Positions 1 through 7,682 of a DNA stretch of 23,323 nt are shown here, in pieces. The notes beneath the pieces are model-generated. The model made no database searches. It was given only the letters and a program-made list of their open reading frames with translations, and had not been told where the DNA came from. Origin of the DNA: Scatosoma sp045128175 (GTDB lineage Bacteria; Bacillota; Clostridia; Christensenellales; Borkfalkiaceae); assembly GCA_045128175.1 (NCBI GenBank), contig JBGVRF010000145.1, positions 1-23,323 on the forward strand, written 5' to 3'. Both the position numbers and the translations under genes were made by a program. Numbering within the stretch: position 1 is the stretch's first letter; each line of letters starts with the position of its first letter.

Positions 1-198
1 CCCTTTTTCGATCGCAAGCACCGTAACGGGATTCCCGTTGAGACGGGCAATCCCGCCGACGATTGCGGCGTCGTCCGCATACCGTCTGTCGCCGTGCATT
101 TCAATAAAATCCGTAAAAATATTTTTGATATAATCCAGCCCCGTCGGCCGTTTGCCGTCACGGGCAAGCTTTACTCTACCGTAAGGATTCTGCCCCAT
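1..198 (-). CDS. accA: Acetyl-CoA carboxylase carboxyltransferase alpha subunit, N-terminal part (runs off window)
   Basis: Sixty-six codons are present, from an ATG at 196-198 to the window edge. With AccD, AccA transfers the carboxyl group from carboxybiotin to acetyl-CoA, giving malonyl-CoA. The translation includes PTGLDYIKNIF and MHGDRRYADDAAIVGGIARL, which match the AccA segment (tDYI..if..f.ElhGDR.y.DD.aivgGia.l) at the start of the crotonase-like fold. The start overlaps the accD 3' end by 23 bp. A GGAGAA ribosome binding site lies at 205-210 inside accD, so the two subunits are probably translationally coupled, which suits an alpha2beta2 enzyme. This is the last gene of the lipid operon visible here; the rest lies outside the window. 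The family assignment is secure, and the C-terminus and operon end cannot be judged. Confidence 0.93.
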   Translation of the reverse strand, partial: MGQNPYGRVKLARDGKRPTGLDYIKNIFTDFIEMHGDRRYADDAAIVGGIARLNGNPVTVLAIEKG

Positions 199-1054
199 CT
201 CCTGTTCTCCCGTTATGCATTTTCAAAAGCTCCGTAAGCAACTTCTTTTGCCCTGTCCGTTCCGTAATGTGATCAATAAAACCATGTTCCAAAACAAACT
301 CCGATTTTTGAAATTCTTTAGGTAACACCTGTTTCGTCGTCTGCTCGATAACGCGCGCGCCCGCAAATCCGACGGTCGCGCCAGGTTCAGCCAAAATGAT
401 GTCTGCCTCCATCGCAAAACTTGCCGTGACGCCGCCCGTCGTCGGATCGGTGAGCACAGCCATATATAAGAGCCCCGCGTCGCCGTGGCGTTTTACCGCC
501 GCACTCGTTTTCGCCATCTGCATCAACGATACCAGTCCTTCCTGCATCCTCGCCCCGCCCGAAACGGTGAATCCCACGACAGGCAAACGGTTTTCAGTCG
601 CATACTCGAAAAGCAACGTAATCTTTTCCCCTACGACGCTCCCCATGCTACCCATCATGAAATAGGATTCCATAACGAACATACAGCACTTCTGCCCGCC
701 GATCCTCGTGACGCCGCAAACGACCGCCTCTTCCTCGCCGCTTGCCGCACGCACCGTGTTCAGCTTTTCACCGTATCCGGGAAACACAAGCGGATCCGCG
801 GACCGCAGATCGGAATAAAGCTCTTTGAAGCTTTCCTTATCCGCGATCAGATGTATTCGCTGACGAGCGGTCATGCGGAAATGATAGCCGCAGGAACAGA
901 CTGACTGATGCCGCCAAAGATAACTCAAAGGAATATCTTTATGACAGTTCGGACAGTTCTTTTCCGGTTCTCCCGCATCGTGTTGTACAGGCGCAACCGT
1001 TCTGCCGCCTTCCTCCAATATATTTTTTGGTTTTAAAAAACTTAACAATGGCAT
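176..1054 (-). CDS. accD: Acetyl-CoA carboxylase carboxyltransferase beta subunit
   Basis: This 292-residue protein is the zinc-binding partner of AccA in the cytosolic carboxyltransferase that makes malonyl-CoA. An N-terminal zinc ribbon is visible as CPNC at residues 34-37 and CSC at 53-55. The crotonase-like core follows, with GFTVSGGARMQEG and PTTGGVTASFAM, two AccD signatures. The length is usual for the family. The second zinc knuckle reads VCSCGYHFR where relatives have VCPKCGYHFR, so one residue is missing and the spacing is C-x-C instead of C-x2-C. The gene starts 3 bp after the accC stop with AGGTGATAT just upstream, and ends in TAG inside accA. The family call is certain; only the effect of the shortened knuckle is open. 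Confidence 0.97.
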   Translation of the reverse strand: MPLLSFLKPKNILEEGGRTVAPVQHDAGEPEKNCPNCHKDIPLSYLWRHQSVCSCGYHFRMTARQRIHLIADKESFKELYSDLRSADPLVFPGYGEKLNTVRAASGEEEAVVCGVTRIGGQKCCMFVMESYFMMGSMGSVVGEKITLLFEYATENRLPVVGFTVSGGARMQEGLVSLMQMAKTSAAVKRHGDAGLLYMAVLTDPTTGGVTASFAMEADIILAEPGATVGFAGARVIEQTTKQVLPKEFQKSEFVLEHGFIDHITERTGQKKLLTELLKMHNGRTGDGAESLR

Positions 1055-1057
1055 ATA

Positions 1058-2365
1058 TCACCTGTTTCCCATAAACGTCAAATCGTAATCGCCCGAAATA
1101 AACCGCGTATCTCCTACAATACGCAACTGTTCTTCTATATTAGTGGGAATACCTTTTATCACCAACTCGCAAAGCGCCGCGCGGATCTTCCGCAATGCCT
1201 CCTCCCGCGTTTTAGCGTGCACGATCAATTTTCCAAGCAACGAATCGTAATAGGGCGAAACGGACGTACCTGCCACCAAACAAGTGTCAAACCGCACGAA
1301 CGGACCGCCCGGCACGTGCATCATTTCAAGCTTGCCGCAGCTGAGTGCATTGATCCGGCATTCTATGGCTGAACCGTTGAAACGAACGTCGTTCTGTGTG
1401 AAATTAAGTGGGATACCCGCCGCCACGCGAATCTGCCATTTCACAAGATCGAGCCCTGTCAGCATCTCCGTTACACAATGCTCCACCTGCAAGCGTACGT
1501 TCATTTCCATAAACCAGAAATTCCCCGCTTTATCCAACAAAAATTCAAGCGTTCCCACGCCTACGTACCGAAGCTTTTTCACTGCGGCGACGACCGACTT
1601 AACGATCTTTTTCCGCTGTTCGACGTTCACCGCGGGCGAAGGCGTTTCTTCCAGCAACTTCTGATTGCGCCTTTGCAGCGAACAATCCCTGTCACCCAGA
1701 CAAACCACTTGACCCTGCTCGTCTGCCAAAATCTGCAATTCCACGTGTCGCGCGGGAAATACGTATTTTTCGAGATATACCGAGCCGTCTCCGAAAGCGC
1801 TGAGCGCTTCCGACGTCGCTTGCTTATAGGACTCTTCCAGCTCTTCTTCCTTACGGATAAGGCGTATACCTCGTCCTCCGCCACCGGCGCAGGCTTTTAA
1901 CATAACGGGATAACCGATCTTGGCAGCAGCCTTTTTCGCCGATTCCACGGAGGGAAGCGCTTTCGTCCCCGGGATCACGTTCAGCCCCGCCTCCCGCATC
2001 AGTTCTTTGATCACGGCTTTATCACCGAGTTTTTCCATGCTCTCCGGCTCGGGACCGATAAACACCAATCCGTTCCGCCTGCACAACCTTGCGAAGTGTG
2101 CGTTTTCGGACAGAAAACCGTAGCCGGGATGGATCGCCTGCGCGCCCGCCAGCATTGCGGTGGATACGATCTGATTTTCTTTCAGATAACTTTCCGAAGC
2201 TTCTGCCCCGCCGATGCAGTAACTTTCGTCAGCCAAAGCCACATGCAAAGCGTTTTTATCGACTTCGGAATACACCGCAACCGTTGCGACGCCCATTTCT
2301 TTACACGCGCGAATAATACGTACAGCGATCTCTCCGCGATTCGCGATCAATATTTTTGAAAACAT
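1058..2365 (-). CDS. accC: Biotin carboxylase subunit of acetyl-CoA carboxylase
   Basis: This 435-residue ATP-grasp enzyme carboxylates the biotin carried by AccB, using ATP and bicarbonate. The N-terminal biotin-carboxylase domain starts MFSKILIANRGEIAVRIIRA and contains HPGYGFLSENAHFA. The glycine-rich ATP loop is KACAGGGGRGIRL (about residues 157-169). The catalytic segment EMNVRLQVEHCVTEMLTG (about 289-306) holds the conserved Glu, Asn, Arg, Gln-Val-Glu-His residues. A C-terminal biotin-carboxylase domain completes the enzyme, and the length is normal. The ATG is preceded by CAGGAG and lies 3 bp after the fabZ stop. In place of pyruvate carboxylase, the tight linkage to accB, accD and accA identifies it as AccC. 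Confidence 0.97.
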   Translation of the reverse strand: MFSKILIANRGEIAVRIIRACKEMGVATVAVYSEVDKNALHVALADESYCIGGAEASESYLKENQIVSTAMLAGAQAIHPGYGFLSENAHFARLCRRNGLVFIGPEPESMEKLGDKAVIKELMREAGLNVIPGTKALPSVESAKKAAAKIGYPVMLKACAGGGGRGIRLIRKEEELEESYKQATSEALSAFGDGSVYLEKYVFPARHVELQILADEQGQVVCLGDRDCSLQRRNQKLLEETPSPAVNVEQRKKIVKSVVAAVKKLRYVGVGTLEFLLDKAGNFWFMEMNVRLQVEHCVTEMLTGLDLVKWQIRVAAGIPLNFTQNDVRFNGSAIECRINALSCGKLEMMHVPGGPFVRFDTCLVAGTSVSPYYDSLLGKLIVHAKTREEALRKIRAALCELVIKGIPTNIEEQLRIVGDTRFISGDYDLTFMGNR

Positions 2366-2368
2366 AAC

Positions 2369-2788
2369 TCAAACTCCTGCGGTGATCGCAAATGAAAACT
2401 CCGCCGACATACAAAGCTTTTCCCCGACGCAGACCTTCCCTTCCGCAAAATAAAACGGATGCTTGCTACGCTTGATAGAACAGCTGGTTTCGACCGTATC
2501 TCCGGGTTTTACGGGAGAACGGAATTTTACGTTGTTTAACCCCGTATAAACGGGAAGCTCACCCTGTTTTATCGCATCTTTGAGTAAAACGCAAGCTGTT
2601 TGTGCGAGGATCTCGCAAAGAATCACGCCGGGTACGATAGGCTCGTCGGGAAAATGCCCGCGCAAAAAGAATTTGTGTCCGCGCACCGTATAATGCCCGA
2701 CGGCAACTCCGTCGGTTTCCGTCACGTCGTCTATCAAAAGCATATTGTCGCGATGCGGAATGATCCGTTTGATTTCTTCCTGATTCAT
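2369..2788 (-). CDS. fabZ: 3-hydroxyacyl-ACP dehydratase (FabZ)
   Basis: This 139-residue hot-dog-fold enzyme dehydrates 3-hydroxyacyl-ACP to trans-2-enoyl-ACP in each elongation cycle. Visible signatures are IIPHRDNMLLIDDV near the N-terminus, RGHFPDEPIVPGV with the catalytic His45, and CEILAQ with the catalytic Glu59. The His-to-Glu spacing of 14 equals that of E. coli FabZ. AGAGGT lies just upstream of the ATG, and only 3 bp separate it from the accB stop. No FabM or FabA is visible nearby, so whether this enzyme also isomerises (FabN-like) for unsaturated fatty acids cannot be told from sequence alone. FabZ is the simplest call. Confidence 0.96.
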   Translation of the reverse strand: MNQEEIKRIIPHRDNMLLIDDVTETDGVAVGHYTVRGHKFFLRGHFPDEPIVPGVILCEILAQTACVLLKDAIKQGELPVYTGLNNVKFRSPVKPGDTVETSCSIKRSKHPFYFAEGKVCVGEKLCMSAEFSFAITAGV

Positions 2789-2791
2789 TCT

Positions 2792-3214
2792 TTACCTCTT
2801 AATCCTAAAAAGCTCCGTACCGAATTCCACCACCTGACCGTTGGTCACGCAGATCTCCGCGACCGTTCCGTCCTCTTCGGCACAGATCTCGTTCATCAGC
2901 TTCATAGCTTCTATAATACATACCGTCTGCCCTTTGGCAATACGATCCCCGATAGATACGTAGGGCTCTGCATTTTCGGCGGGAGCGGCGTAAAACACCC
3001 CTACCGTGGGGGATTTTATACTGATATAATCCTTGTTTTCCCGTTGTTCGGGCGACGGCATTGCGTCGGGAGGAACGGCAATCGTTTCTTTGACGACGGA
3101 AGGCGGCGTACGCTCCAAACGCACCACCTTGTTGTCTTCCGTCACTTCCAACCCCGTAAGCCCCAGCTCCTGCATGTGCGCCGCATATTTGCGAATATCC
3201 GTTCCATTCATCAT
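2792..3214 (-). CDS. accB: Biotin carboxyl carrier protein of acetyl-CoA carboxylase
   Basis: This is the 140-residue biotin carrier that shuttles carboxyl groups from AccC to AccAD. The C-terminal biotinyl domain carries IEAMKLMNEI with the biotinylated Lys105; before it lie a Pro-rich linker and SPTVGVFYAAP. I choose the ATG at 3212-3214 because it overlaps the fabF TGA as ATGA and has AAAGGTG upstream. An upstream in-frame ATG at 3238 would put nine extra residues deep inside fabF and has no matching ribosome binding site. The ATG three bases downstream (3209-3211) is also possible. The ATGA overlap predicts translational coupling of accB to fabF. Confidence 0.95.
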   Translation of the reverse strand: MMNGTDIRKYAAHMQELGLTGLEVTEDNKVVRLERTPPSVVKETIAVPPDAMPSPEQRENKDYISIKSPTVGVFYAAPAENAEPYVSIGDRIAKGQTVCIIEAMKLMNEICAEEDGTVAEICVTNGQVVEFGTELFRIKR

Positions 3215-4449
3215 AACACCTTTCTGAAAGCGAGACACGCGTTATGGCCGCCGAATCCTAAAGAATTGGACAGCGCCAAACTGATATCCGCTTTTACCGC
3301 TTTATTGGGAACGTAATTTAGATCACATTCCGGATCAGGTTCGTTTAAATTGATCGTCGGCGGAACGATACCGTTTTCAAGCGCAAGCAGACAAGCCATC
3401 GCCTCGATCGCTCCTGCCGCGCCCAGCATATGCCCCGTCATGGATTTCGTCGAGCTGACATACGCCTTGTAAGCGGACTCGCCAAGTGCCGTTTTGACGG
3501 CGATCGTTTCCGTTTTATCGTTCATCGGCGTTCCCGTTCCATGCGCGTTTACGTATACGGTGTCCTTGCCCGTATATTCCGCTTCATGCATGGCGAGCAA
3601 CATCGCCTGTGCGCCACCGCGAGCTTCGGGATGCGGCGCCGTGATGTGGTATGCGTCGCAAGTAGAGCCGTACCCGCAGATCTCGCCGTAAATTTTTGCG
3701 CCGCGCGCCTTCGCGTGTTCGTATTCTTCCAACACGAGTACCGCCGAGCCCTCAGCCATTACAAATCCGCCTCTGCGCTTATCAAAAGGCAAGGATGCCG
3801 CGTTAGGGTCTTCTGCGGTAGAGAGGGCTTGCATATTGATAAAGCCCGCCACTGCCGAAGGACAGATCGCCGCCTCTGCGCCGCCTGTGATCACCGCGTC
3901 AGCATAGCCGTGACGGATCAGACGCATAGCCTCGCCGATCGCGTTGGAACCGGACGCGCAAGCGGTCACCGCAGGCATTGCCGCACCACGACAATCGTAA
4001 CGAATCGCGATCAGCCCCGCAGCCATGTTTGCGATCATCATGGGAACGAACAAAGGAGACACCCTTCTCGGTCCCTTTTCCATAAGTTTGGTGTGCTCCG
4101 TTTCAAACGTAGTGATACCGCCGATTCCCGCGCCGAAATACACAGCAAACCGTTCAGGTGCCACGCTGCCGCAAATCCCGCTTTCCGCAACGGCTTCTTC
4201 CGCGGCCGCCACAGCAAACTGCGCGTAACGGTCGGTACGGAGCGTTTCCGCCTTTTCCATATATTGTAAAGGATCGAAATTTTTTACCTCCGCCGCCAAC
4301 TTTGCCTTATAATTACTGGTATCAAAGGCCGTAATGGGTGCAATGCCGTTTTTGCCTCCGAGCAGATTTTTCCAGGTCTCTTCTACGTTGTTTCCAAGCG
4401 GGGTCACCGCGCCCATGCCCGTAACAACGACTCTTTTCCATTCATTCAT
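3211..4449 (-). CDS. fabF: Beta-ketoacyl-ACP synthase II (FabF)
   Basis: This 412-residue condensing enzyme elongates acyl-ACP with malonyl-ACP. It begins RVVVTGMGAVTPLGNNVE, the usual KAS I/II start. The catalytic triad is complete: Cys164 in VTACASGSNA, His303 in NAHGTGTPMND and His340 in STKSMTGHMLGAAGAIEA. The two histidines mark a FabB/FabF type enzyme and not FabH, and the TGM.. start with position in the operon favours FabF. Length is typical. TAAGGAG lies upstream of the ATG, which is 10 bp from the fabG stop. It is probably the main elongating synthase; no FabH is present in the window to start chains. Confidence 0.97.
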   Translation of the reverse strand: MNEWKRVVVTGMGAVTPLGNNVEETWKNLLGGKNGIAPITAFDTSNYKAKLAAEVKNFDPLQYMEKAETLRTDRYAQFAVAAAEEAVAESGICGSVAPERFAVYFGAGIGGITTFETEHTKLMEKGPRRVSPLFVPMMIANMAAGLIAIRYDCRGAAMPAVTACASGSNAIGEAMRLIRHGYADAVITGGAEAAICPSAVAGFINMQALSTAEDPNAASLPFDKRRGGFVMAEGSAVLVLEEYEHAKARGAKIYGEICGYGSTCDAYHITAPHPEARGGAQAMLLAMHEAEYTGKDTVYVNAHGTGTPMNDKTETIAVKTALGESAYKAYVSSTKSMTGHMLGAAGAIEAMACLLALENGIVPPTINLNEPDPECDLNYVPNKAVKADISLALSNSLGFGGHNACLAFRKVL

Positions 4450-4459
4450 AAATATCTCC

Positions 4460-5185
4460 TTACATAGCGATCCCGCCGTCCACGCAAAGCACAGTACCCG
4501 TTACGTACTTCGCATTTATCAGATACGCTACGGCCTCCGCAACCTCGTCCGCCTCGCCCATTCTGCCCAGCGGGATCATATTCAACAGCGGATTTTCCGC
4601 CTGTGCTTCCGTCATATCCGTTTTAATGAATCCGGGAGCGACGGCATTACAACGAACATTTTTCGCAGCCAACTCCTTTGCCACCGATTTCGTCAAGCCG
4701 ATCAATCCCGCTTTAGACGCGGAATAGTTACTCTGTCCCGCGTTCCCCATCAAACCCGAAACGGAAGTGATATTGACGATACAGCCCTCGCGGCTGCGCA
4801 GAAGCAGCCCCGTGCAATGGCGGATCATATTGAACGCGCCTTTTAAATTGGTATCCGTTACCTTATCGAAATCCTCTTCCTTCATCATGGCGATCAGTCC
4901 ATCGCGGGTAACTCCGGCGTTATTGACGAGAATGCCGACGTTCGTAAAATCTTTTTTGATCTCCGCAACGGTCTGTTTCACCCCCTCGAAATCCGCTACG
5001 TCACAGCAATACGCTTTTGCCTGTACGCCGTACCTGCGGCATTGATCACATACCTGCCCCGCTCTCTCATGATTACCTGCGTAGACGATCGCGATATCCG
5101 CGCCCATAGCTGCAAGCTTATATGCGATCGAGGTGCCGATTCCGCGGGAACCGCCCGTTATAATCGCCGTTTTGCCTTTTAACAC
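4460..5185 (-). CDS. fabG: 3-oxoacyl-ACP reductase (FabG), GTG start
   Basis: This 241-residue short-chain dehydrogenase reduces 3-oxoacyl-ACP with NADPH. The cofactor loop is TGGSRGIG (residues 10-17), followed by NNAG at 88-91. The catalytic Ser141 lies in NITSVSGLMGNAGQ, and Tyr154 and Lys158 in YSASK, with the Ser-to-Tyr spacing of 13 seen in E. coli FabG. The start codon is GTG at 5183-5185, preceded by the strong site GGAGGTGA. It overlaps the last codons of fabD (fabD stop TAA at 5179-5181), so translation is probably coupled. Length and operon position agree with FabG; a general SDR is unlikely in this setting. Confidence 0.96.
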   Translation of the reverse strand: MLKGKTAIITGGSRGIGTSIAYKLAAMGADIAIVYAGNHERAGQVCDQCRRYGVQAKAYCCDVADFEGVKQTVAEIKKDFTNVGILVNNAGVTRDGLIAMMKEEDFDKVTDTNLKGAFNMIRHCTGLLLRSREGCIVNITSVSGLMGNAGQSNYSASKAGLIGLTKSVAKELAAKNVRCNAVAPGFIKTDMTEAQAENPLLNMIPLGRMGEADEVAEAVAYLINAKYVTGTVLCVDGGIAM

Positions 5186-6087
5186 GGTTTCACCTCCGAA
5201 AGAAGGGTTTCAAGCTCGCAAACGGAATACCGTTTTACACGCCCGTCGATTTTTCCAATCATATTCGTCAAGGTTTTTCCCGGTCCGATCTCGATAAAGG
5301 TATCCACGCCGTCTGCGATCATATTACGAATAAGATCTTCCCAACGCACGGGATTGCAGATCTGTCCCGCCAAAAGCCCTGTGACATCTTCCGTATACGG
5401 TTGCGCCGTCACGTCGGAATAGACAGGTATTTTGCCTCTCGAGAATACTTTTTCGTCCAATTCGAAAGCGAAATCTACCGCCGCCTCTTTCATAAACGGG
5501 GAATGAAATCCGCCCTTTACTTTCAGAGGGATCGCTCTTCCCCCCGCCGCCTTTACATCCTCGGCCAAAGCCAACATCTGCTCGGATAAGCCCGACACGG
5601 TTATCTGTCCGGGACAATTGAAATTGACGGGATATACGTTCGTATATTTCGCGCAAAGCCGTTCCACCGTTTCGGGTGAAAGCTTGACGACCGCCGCCAT
5701 AGACGCGTCGCATTTTTCCGCCTCGCGCCCCATAAATTCTCCGCGCTTACAAACGAGCCGAAAACCCGTTTCGTTGTCCACGATACCCGCAAGCGTCAGC
5801 GCCACGACTTCTCCGAGAGAAAACCCTGCTACCGCATCGGGCATGACGCCCGCTTCCGTCAGCACAGTCGCCGCCGCGAGTTCCATTGCAAACAGACACG
5901 GCTGCGTATTTTTCGTTATTTTCAGTTCCTCTTCCGTACCATCAAAGCATTGCGCGGAAGTGCCGGGACGAATTTCGTCGCACATTTTAAACACTGCCGC
6001 CGCGCTTTCATATCGTTCGAAGAGCTCCTTCCCCATTCCGGGAAACTGATCTCCCTGTCCCGAAAAAACGAATGCTATTCTACCCAT
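5179..6087 (-). CDS. fabD: Malonyl-CoA:ACP transacylase (FabD)
   Basis: This 302-residue enzyme moves malonyl from CoA to ACP. It starts RIAFVFSGQGDQFPGMGKEL, the family N-terminus. The nucleophile Ser90 is in AGFSLGEVVAL, and the catalytic His195 in GGFHSPFM. The residue before the nucleophile is Phe where many relatives have His or Leu (GHSLGE, GLSLGE). The start is the ATG at 6085-6087, preceded by AAAGGAGGG. The reading frame stays open for another 94 codons upstream, but that extension lies inside fabK, is rich in Arg and Gly, and does not resemble a protein domain. The gene overlaps the fabK 3' end by 13 bp and fabG by 7 bp. Confidence 0.96.
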   Translation of the reverse strand: MGRIAFVFSGQGDQFPGMGKELFERYESAAAVFKMCDEIRPGTSAQCFDGTEEELKITKNTQPCLFAMELAAATVLTEAGVMPDAVAGFSLGEVVALTLAGIVDNETGFRLVCKRGEFMGREAEKCDASMAAVVKLSPETVERLCAKYTNVYPVNFNCPGQITVSGLSEQMLALAEDVKAAGGRAIPLKVKGGFHSPFMKEAAVDFAFELDEKVFSRGKIPVYSDVTAQPYTEDVTGLLAGQICNPVRWEDLIRNMIADGVDTFIEIGPGKTLTNMIGKIDGRVKRYSVCELETLLSEVKPC

Positions 6088-7019
6088 TTCCACCCTCCTT
6101 TCAAAATAGGCTCTGCCTCTTCTATAACCTCTTTCACAATCTCGGCAGCCGGTTGTTCTCTGTTGACGACCGCGGCAATCTGTCCCGCAAGGAAGCATCC
6201 TTTTTCCAGATCCCCCTCCCGTACGGCAAGTCGAAGCGCGCCCGTCGCAAAAGCTTCCAGCTCCTTGTCGGGCATTCCGCCGTATTCTGCTTTCCAATAC
6301 TCGCGCGCGAACTGCGTACGAAGACTGCGTACGGGGTGGCCCAAACGTTTTCCCGTCACCATCGTACAAAGATCGGTGGCTTTTAATACTCTTTCTTTAT
6401 AAACGGGATGAACACTACATTCCTCCGCGCATAAAAAACGCGTGCCCATCTGTACTCCGCACGCGCCGAGCATAAAAGCCGCCGCAACGCCTCTACCGTC
6501 GGCAATACCACCTGCCGCAAGCACGGGAAGCGTCGTCGCGTCGCAGATCTGCGGAACGAGCACCATCGTGGTCAGTTCTCCCACGTGACCGCCGCTTTCG
6601 CCTCCTTCGGCGATCAACGCAGTTGCGCCAAGCCTCGTCATCAGCTTTGCCAGCGCGACCGAAGCTACTACGGGAATGACCTTAATATCCGCCGCTTTCC
6701 AGCTTTCCATATATTTGGACGGATTACCTGCGCCCGTCGTCACAACGGAAATCTTTTCTTCAACGACCACCTGCGCCACTTCATCCGCAAACGGACTCAT
6801 CAGCATAATATTCACGCCGAAGGGTCTGTCCGTTTTTTCTTTGGCGATCCTGATCTGTTCACGCACGTACGAGCCGGGAGCGTTCCCTGCGGCGATGATA
6901 CCCAGTCCGCCCCCCTCAGAGACTGCGGCAGCCAGTTTACCGTCGGCAATCCACGCCATTCCGCCTTGAAAAACGGGATAGCGGATACCGAGAATGTCGC
7001 ATATCTTTGATCGGATCAT
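6075..7019 (-). CDS. fabK: FMN-dependent enoyl-ACP reductase (FabK)
   Basis: This 314-residue TIM-barrel flavoprotein reduces enoyl-ACP, the last step of each elongation cycle. It opens with LGIRYPVFQGGMAWIADG, the nitronate monooxygenase/FabK start. It also has GGLGIIAAGN, GVNIMLMSPF, the phosphate-binding loop AEGGESGGHVGE, and LAAGGIADGRGVAAAFMLGA. Membership of the FMN oxidoreductase superfamily is clear, and its place between acpP and fabD identifies FabK over 2-nitropropane dioxygenase. FabK enzymes are unrelated to FabI and are known to resist triclosan. The start is an ATG with a modest AGGT site, 3 bp after the acpP stop. It ends in TAG, overlapping fabD. Confidence 0.95.
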   Translation of the reverse strand: MIRSKICDILGIRYPVFQGGMAWIADGKLAAAVSEGGGLGIIAAGNAPGSYVREQIRIAKEKTDRPFGVNIMLMSPFADEVAQVVVEEKISVVTTGAGNPSKYMESWKAADIKVIPVVASVALAKLMTRLGATALIAEGGESGGHVGELTTMVLVPQICDATTLPVLAAGGIADGRGVAAAFMLGACGVQMGTRFLCAEECSVHPVYKERVLKATDLCTMVTGKRLGHPVRSLRTQFAREYWKAEYGGMPDKELEAFATGALRLAVREGDLEKGCFLAGQIAAVVNREQPAAEIVKEVIEEAEPILKGGWKWVE

Positions 7020-7022
7020 ATC

Positions 7023-7247
7023 TTATACCTGCGCTTTCTTTTGAATGAACGCGTCGAGCTCCGCAACCGTCGTCACTTTTTCATCGAGTTCGATCTCAAA
7101 CCCGACTTCGTCCTCAAGCGCCATCAAAAGCTCCACGGTATCCAAAGAGTCGATACCCAACTCCGCAAAAGTGTTTTCGGGTTTAATGGTCGCTACGTCG
7201 CGACCGGTACGTTCTGCGATAATTTTTGCAATAGATTCAAAATACAT
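7023..7247 (-). CDS. acpP: Acyl carrier protein
   Basis: This 74-residue acidic four-helix protein carries growing acyl chains. The phosphopantetheine attachment site is Ser34 in LGIDSLDTVELLMALED. The remaining segments, including FEIELDEKVTTVAELDAFI, fit ACP helix III and IV. Length is typical. It is the first gene of the operon: the ATG is preceded by GGAGG, and a promoter -10 lies about 50 bp upstream. High expression is expected because ACP is needed in excess over the enzymes. No doubt about identity. Confidence 0.97.
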   Translation of the reverse strand: MYFESIAKIIAERTGRDVATIKPENTFAELGIDSLDTVELLMALEDEVGFEIELDEKVTTVAELDAFIQKKAQV

Positions 7248-7297
7248 GGTAAAATACCTCCGAAATTTCTATACGGCTTTTCAGCCTGATGTACCCA

Positions 7298-7326
7298 ATT
7301 ATACTCGCTGATTGTTCCCCGTGAGT
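7298..7326 (-). promoter_or_regulatory. Promoter of the fatty-acid operon (perfect -10, poor -35)
   Basis: Reading the minus strand, a perfect TATAAT lies at 7298-7303. At the 17-bp spacing the -35 position (7321-7326) reads ACTCAC, which does not resemble TTGACA. The start of transcription should be near 7291, giving a ~44-nt leader with a small GGCTGAAAAGCC hairpin and the GGAGG site of acpP. A good -10 with a poor -35 inside an array of repeats suggests that a bound protein helps or controls RNA polymerase here. That is inference. Confidence 0.65.
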
Positions 7327-7362
7327 TCCTCGTTTGTTCCAAATGAGTTCCCATTTCGTTCC
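7314..7362 (-). promoter_or_regulatory. Array of five GGAAC boxes at 11-bp steps (putative operator)
   Basis: On the minus strand GGAAC occurs five times (GTTCC on plus at 7314, 7325, 7336, 7347 and 7358), each exactly 11 bp from the next. The boxes alternate in context, so the array is also a 22-bp tandem repeat: 7322-7343 against 7344-7365, 17 of 22 bases equal by hand count. It covers the -35 position and extends upstream of it, next to the -10 at 7298-7303. One-turn spacing puts all boxes on roughly one face of the helix, as for cooperatively binding regulators. It does not match the FapR or FabT operators I know. Confidence 0.6.
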
Positions 7363-7418
7363 AATTTTGTTTTTTTGATCTCCGTGAGAAAAAAATTTGT
7401 CGAAATCGTAAATTTTCT

Positions 7419-7429
7419 ATAGGACCTAT
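7419..7429. promoter_or_regulatory. Short palindrome upstream of the GGAAC array
   Basis: ATAGGACCTAT is a 5-1-5 inverted repeat about 60 bp upstream of the GGAAC array, in an otherwise A/T-rich stretch. It could be a second regulator site for the fatty-acid operon or chance; nothing else supports it. Confidence 0.2.
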
Positions 7430-7443
7430 CGAAAAAAATCATA

Positions 7444-7487
7444 ATAAAAAAGCAAGTATCTCTGTGTTTTCCACAGAAATTCTTGCT
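7444..7487 (-). terminator. Intrinsic terminator after the GH110-like gene
   Basis: On the minus strand an imperfect stem pairs AGCAAG with CTTGCT (7482-7487 with 7451-7456) and, above an internal loop, TCTGTG with CACAGA around a TTTT/AAAA loop. A T-rich tail (TTTTTTATTAT) follows. It separates the GH110-like gene from the fatty-acid operon. Confidence 0.8.
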
Positions 7488-7529
7488 CGTATGTGTTCAA
7501 AAAAACTTTTTCCCAAACGCACATAGGTG

Positions 7530-7549
7530 CCACCCAGGGTTGCGTTGAG
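7530..7549 (+). repeat. Hairpin plus GTTGAG repeat, copy A
   Basis: The plus strand reads GCCACC-CAG-GGTTGC followed by GTTGAG (the first G of the arm is 7529). The arms pair with one mismatch over a three-base loop. Related copies lie at 19296-19317 and 21549-21570. This copy sits between the GH110-like stop codon and its terminator. Confidence 0.5.
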
Positions 7550-7682
7550 ATACAAATTCCGTCAAATTTTTATTTACCTTTCGAATCTATCGTTCATCGG
7601 AGCCGTCCCGTTTGGATATTTAATCTCCGAGCATCGTCAAAGGCTTTTCGCCGATCGATTCACTGATATCTTTCATACGCCC

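Noticed and set aside
3430..4269. 279-codon open frame on the plus strand
   Set aside because: It is antisense to fabF, whose catalytic residues are all present on the other strand; the product is Arg/His-rich shadow sequence.
6088..6369. 94-codon N-terminal extension of FabD
   Set aside because: It lies inside fabK, is Arg/Gly/Cys-rich, and a strong ribosome binding site precedes the internal ATG at 6087.
7314..7362. GGAAC boxes as ECF sigma factor -35 elements
   Set aside because: ECF -35 elements contain GGAAC, but the distance from the nearest box to the TATAAT is only 10 bp and five phased copies are not expected for a sigma factor.
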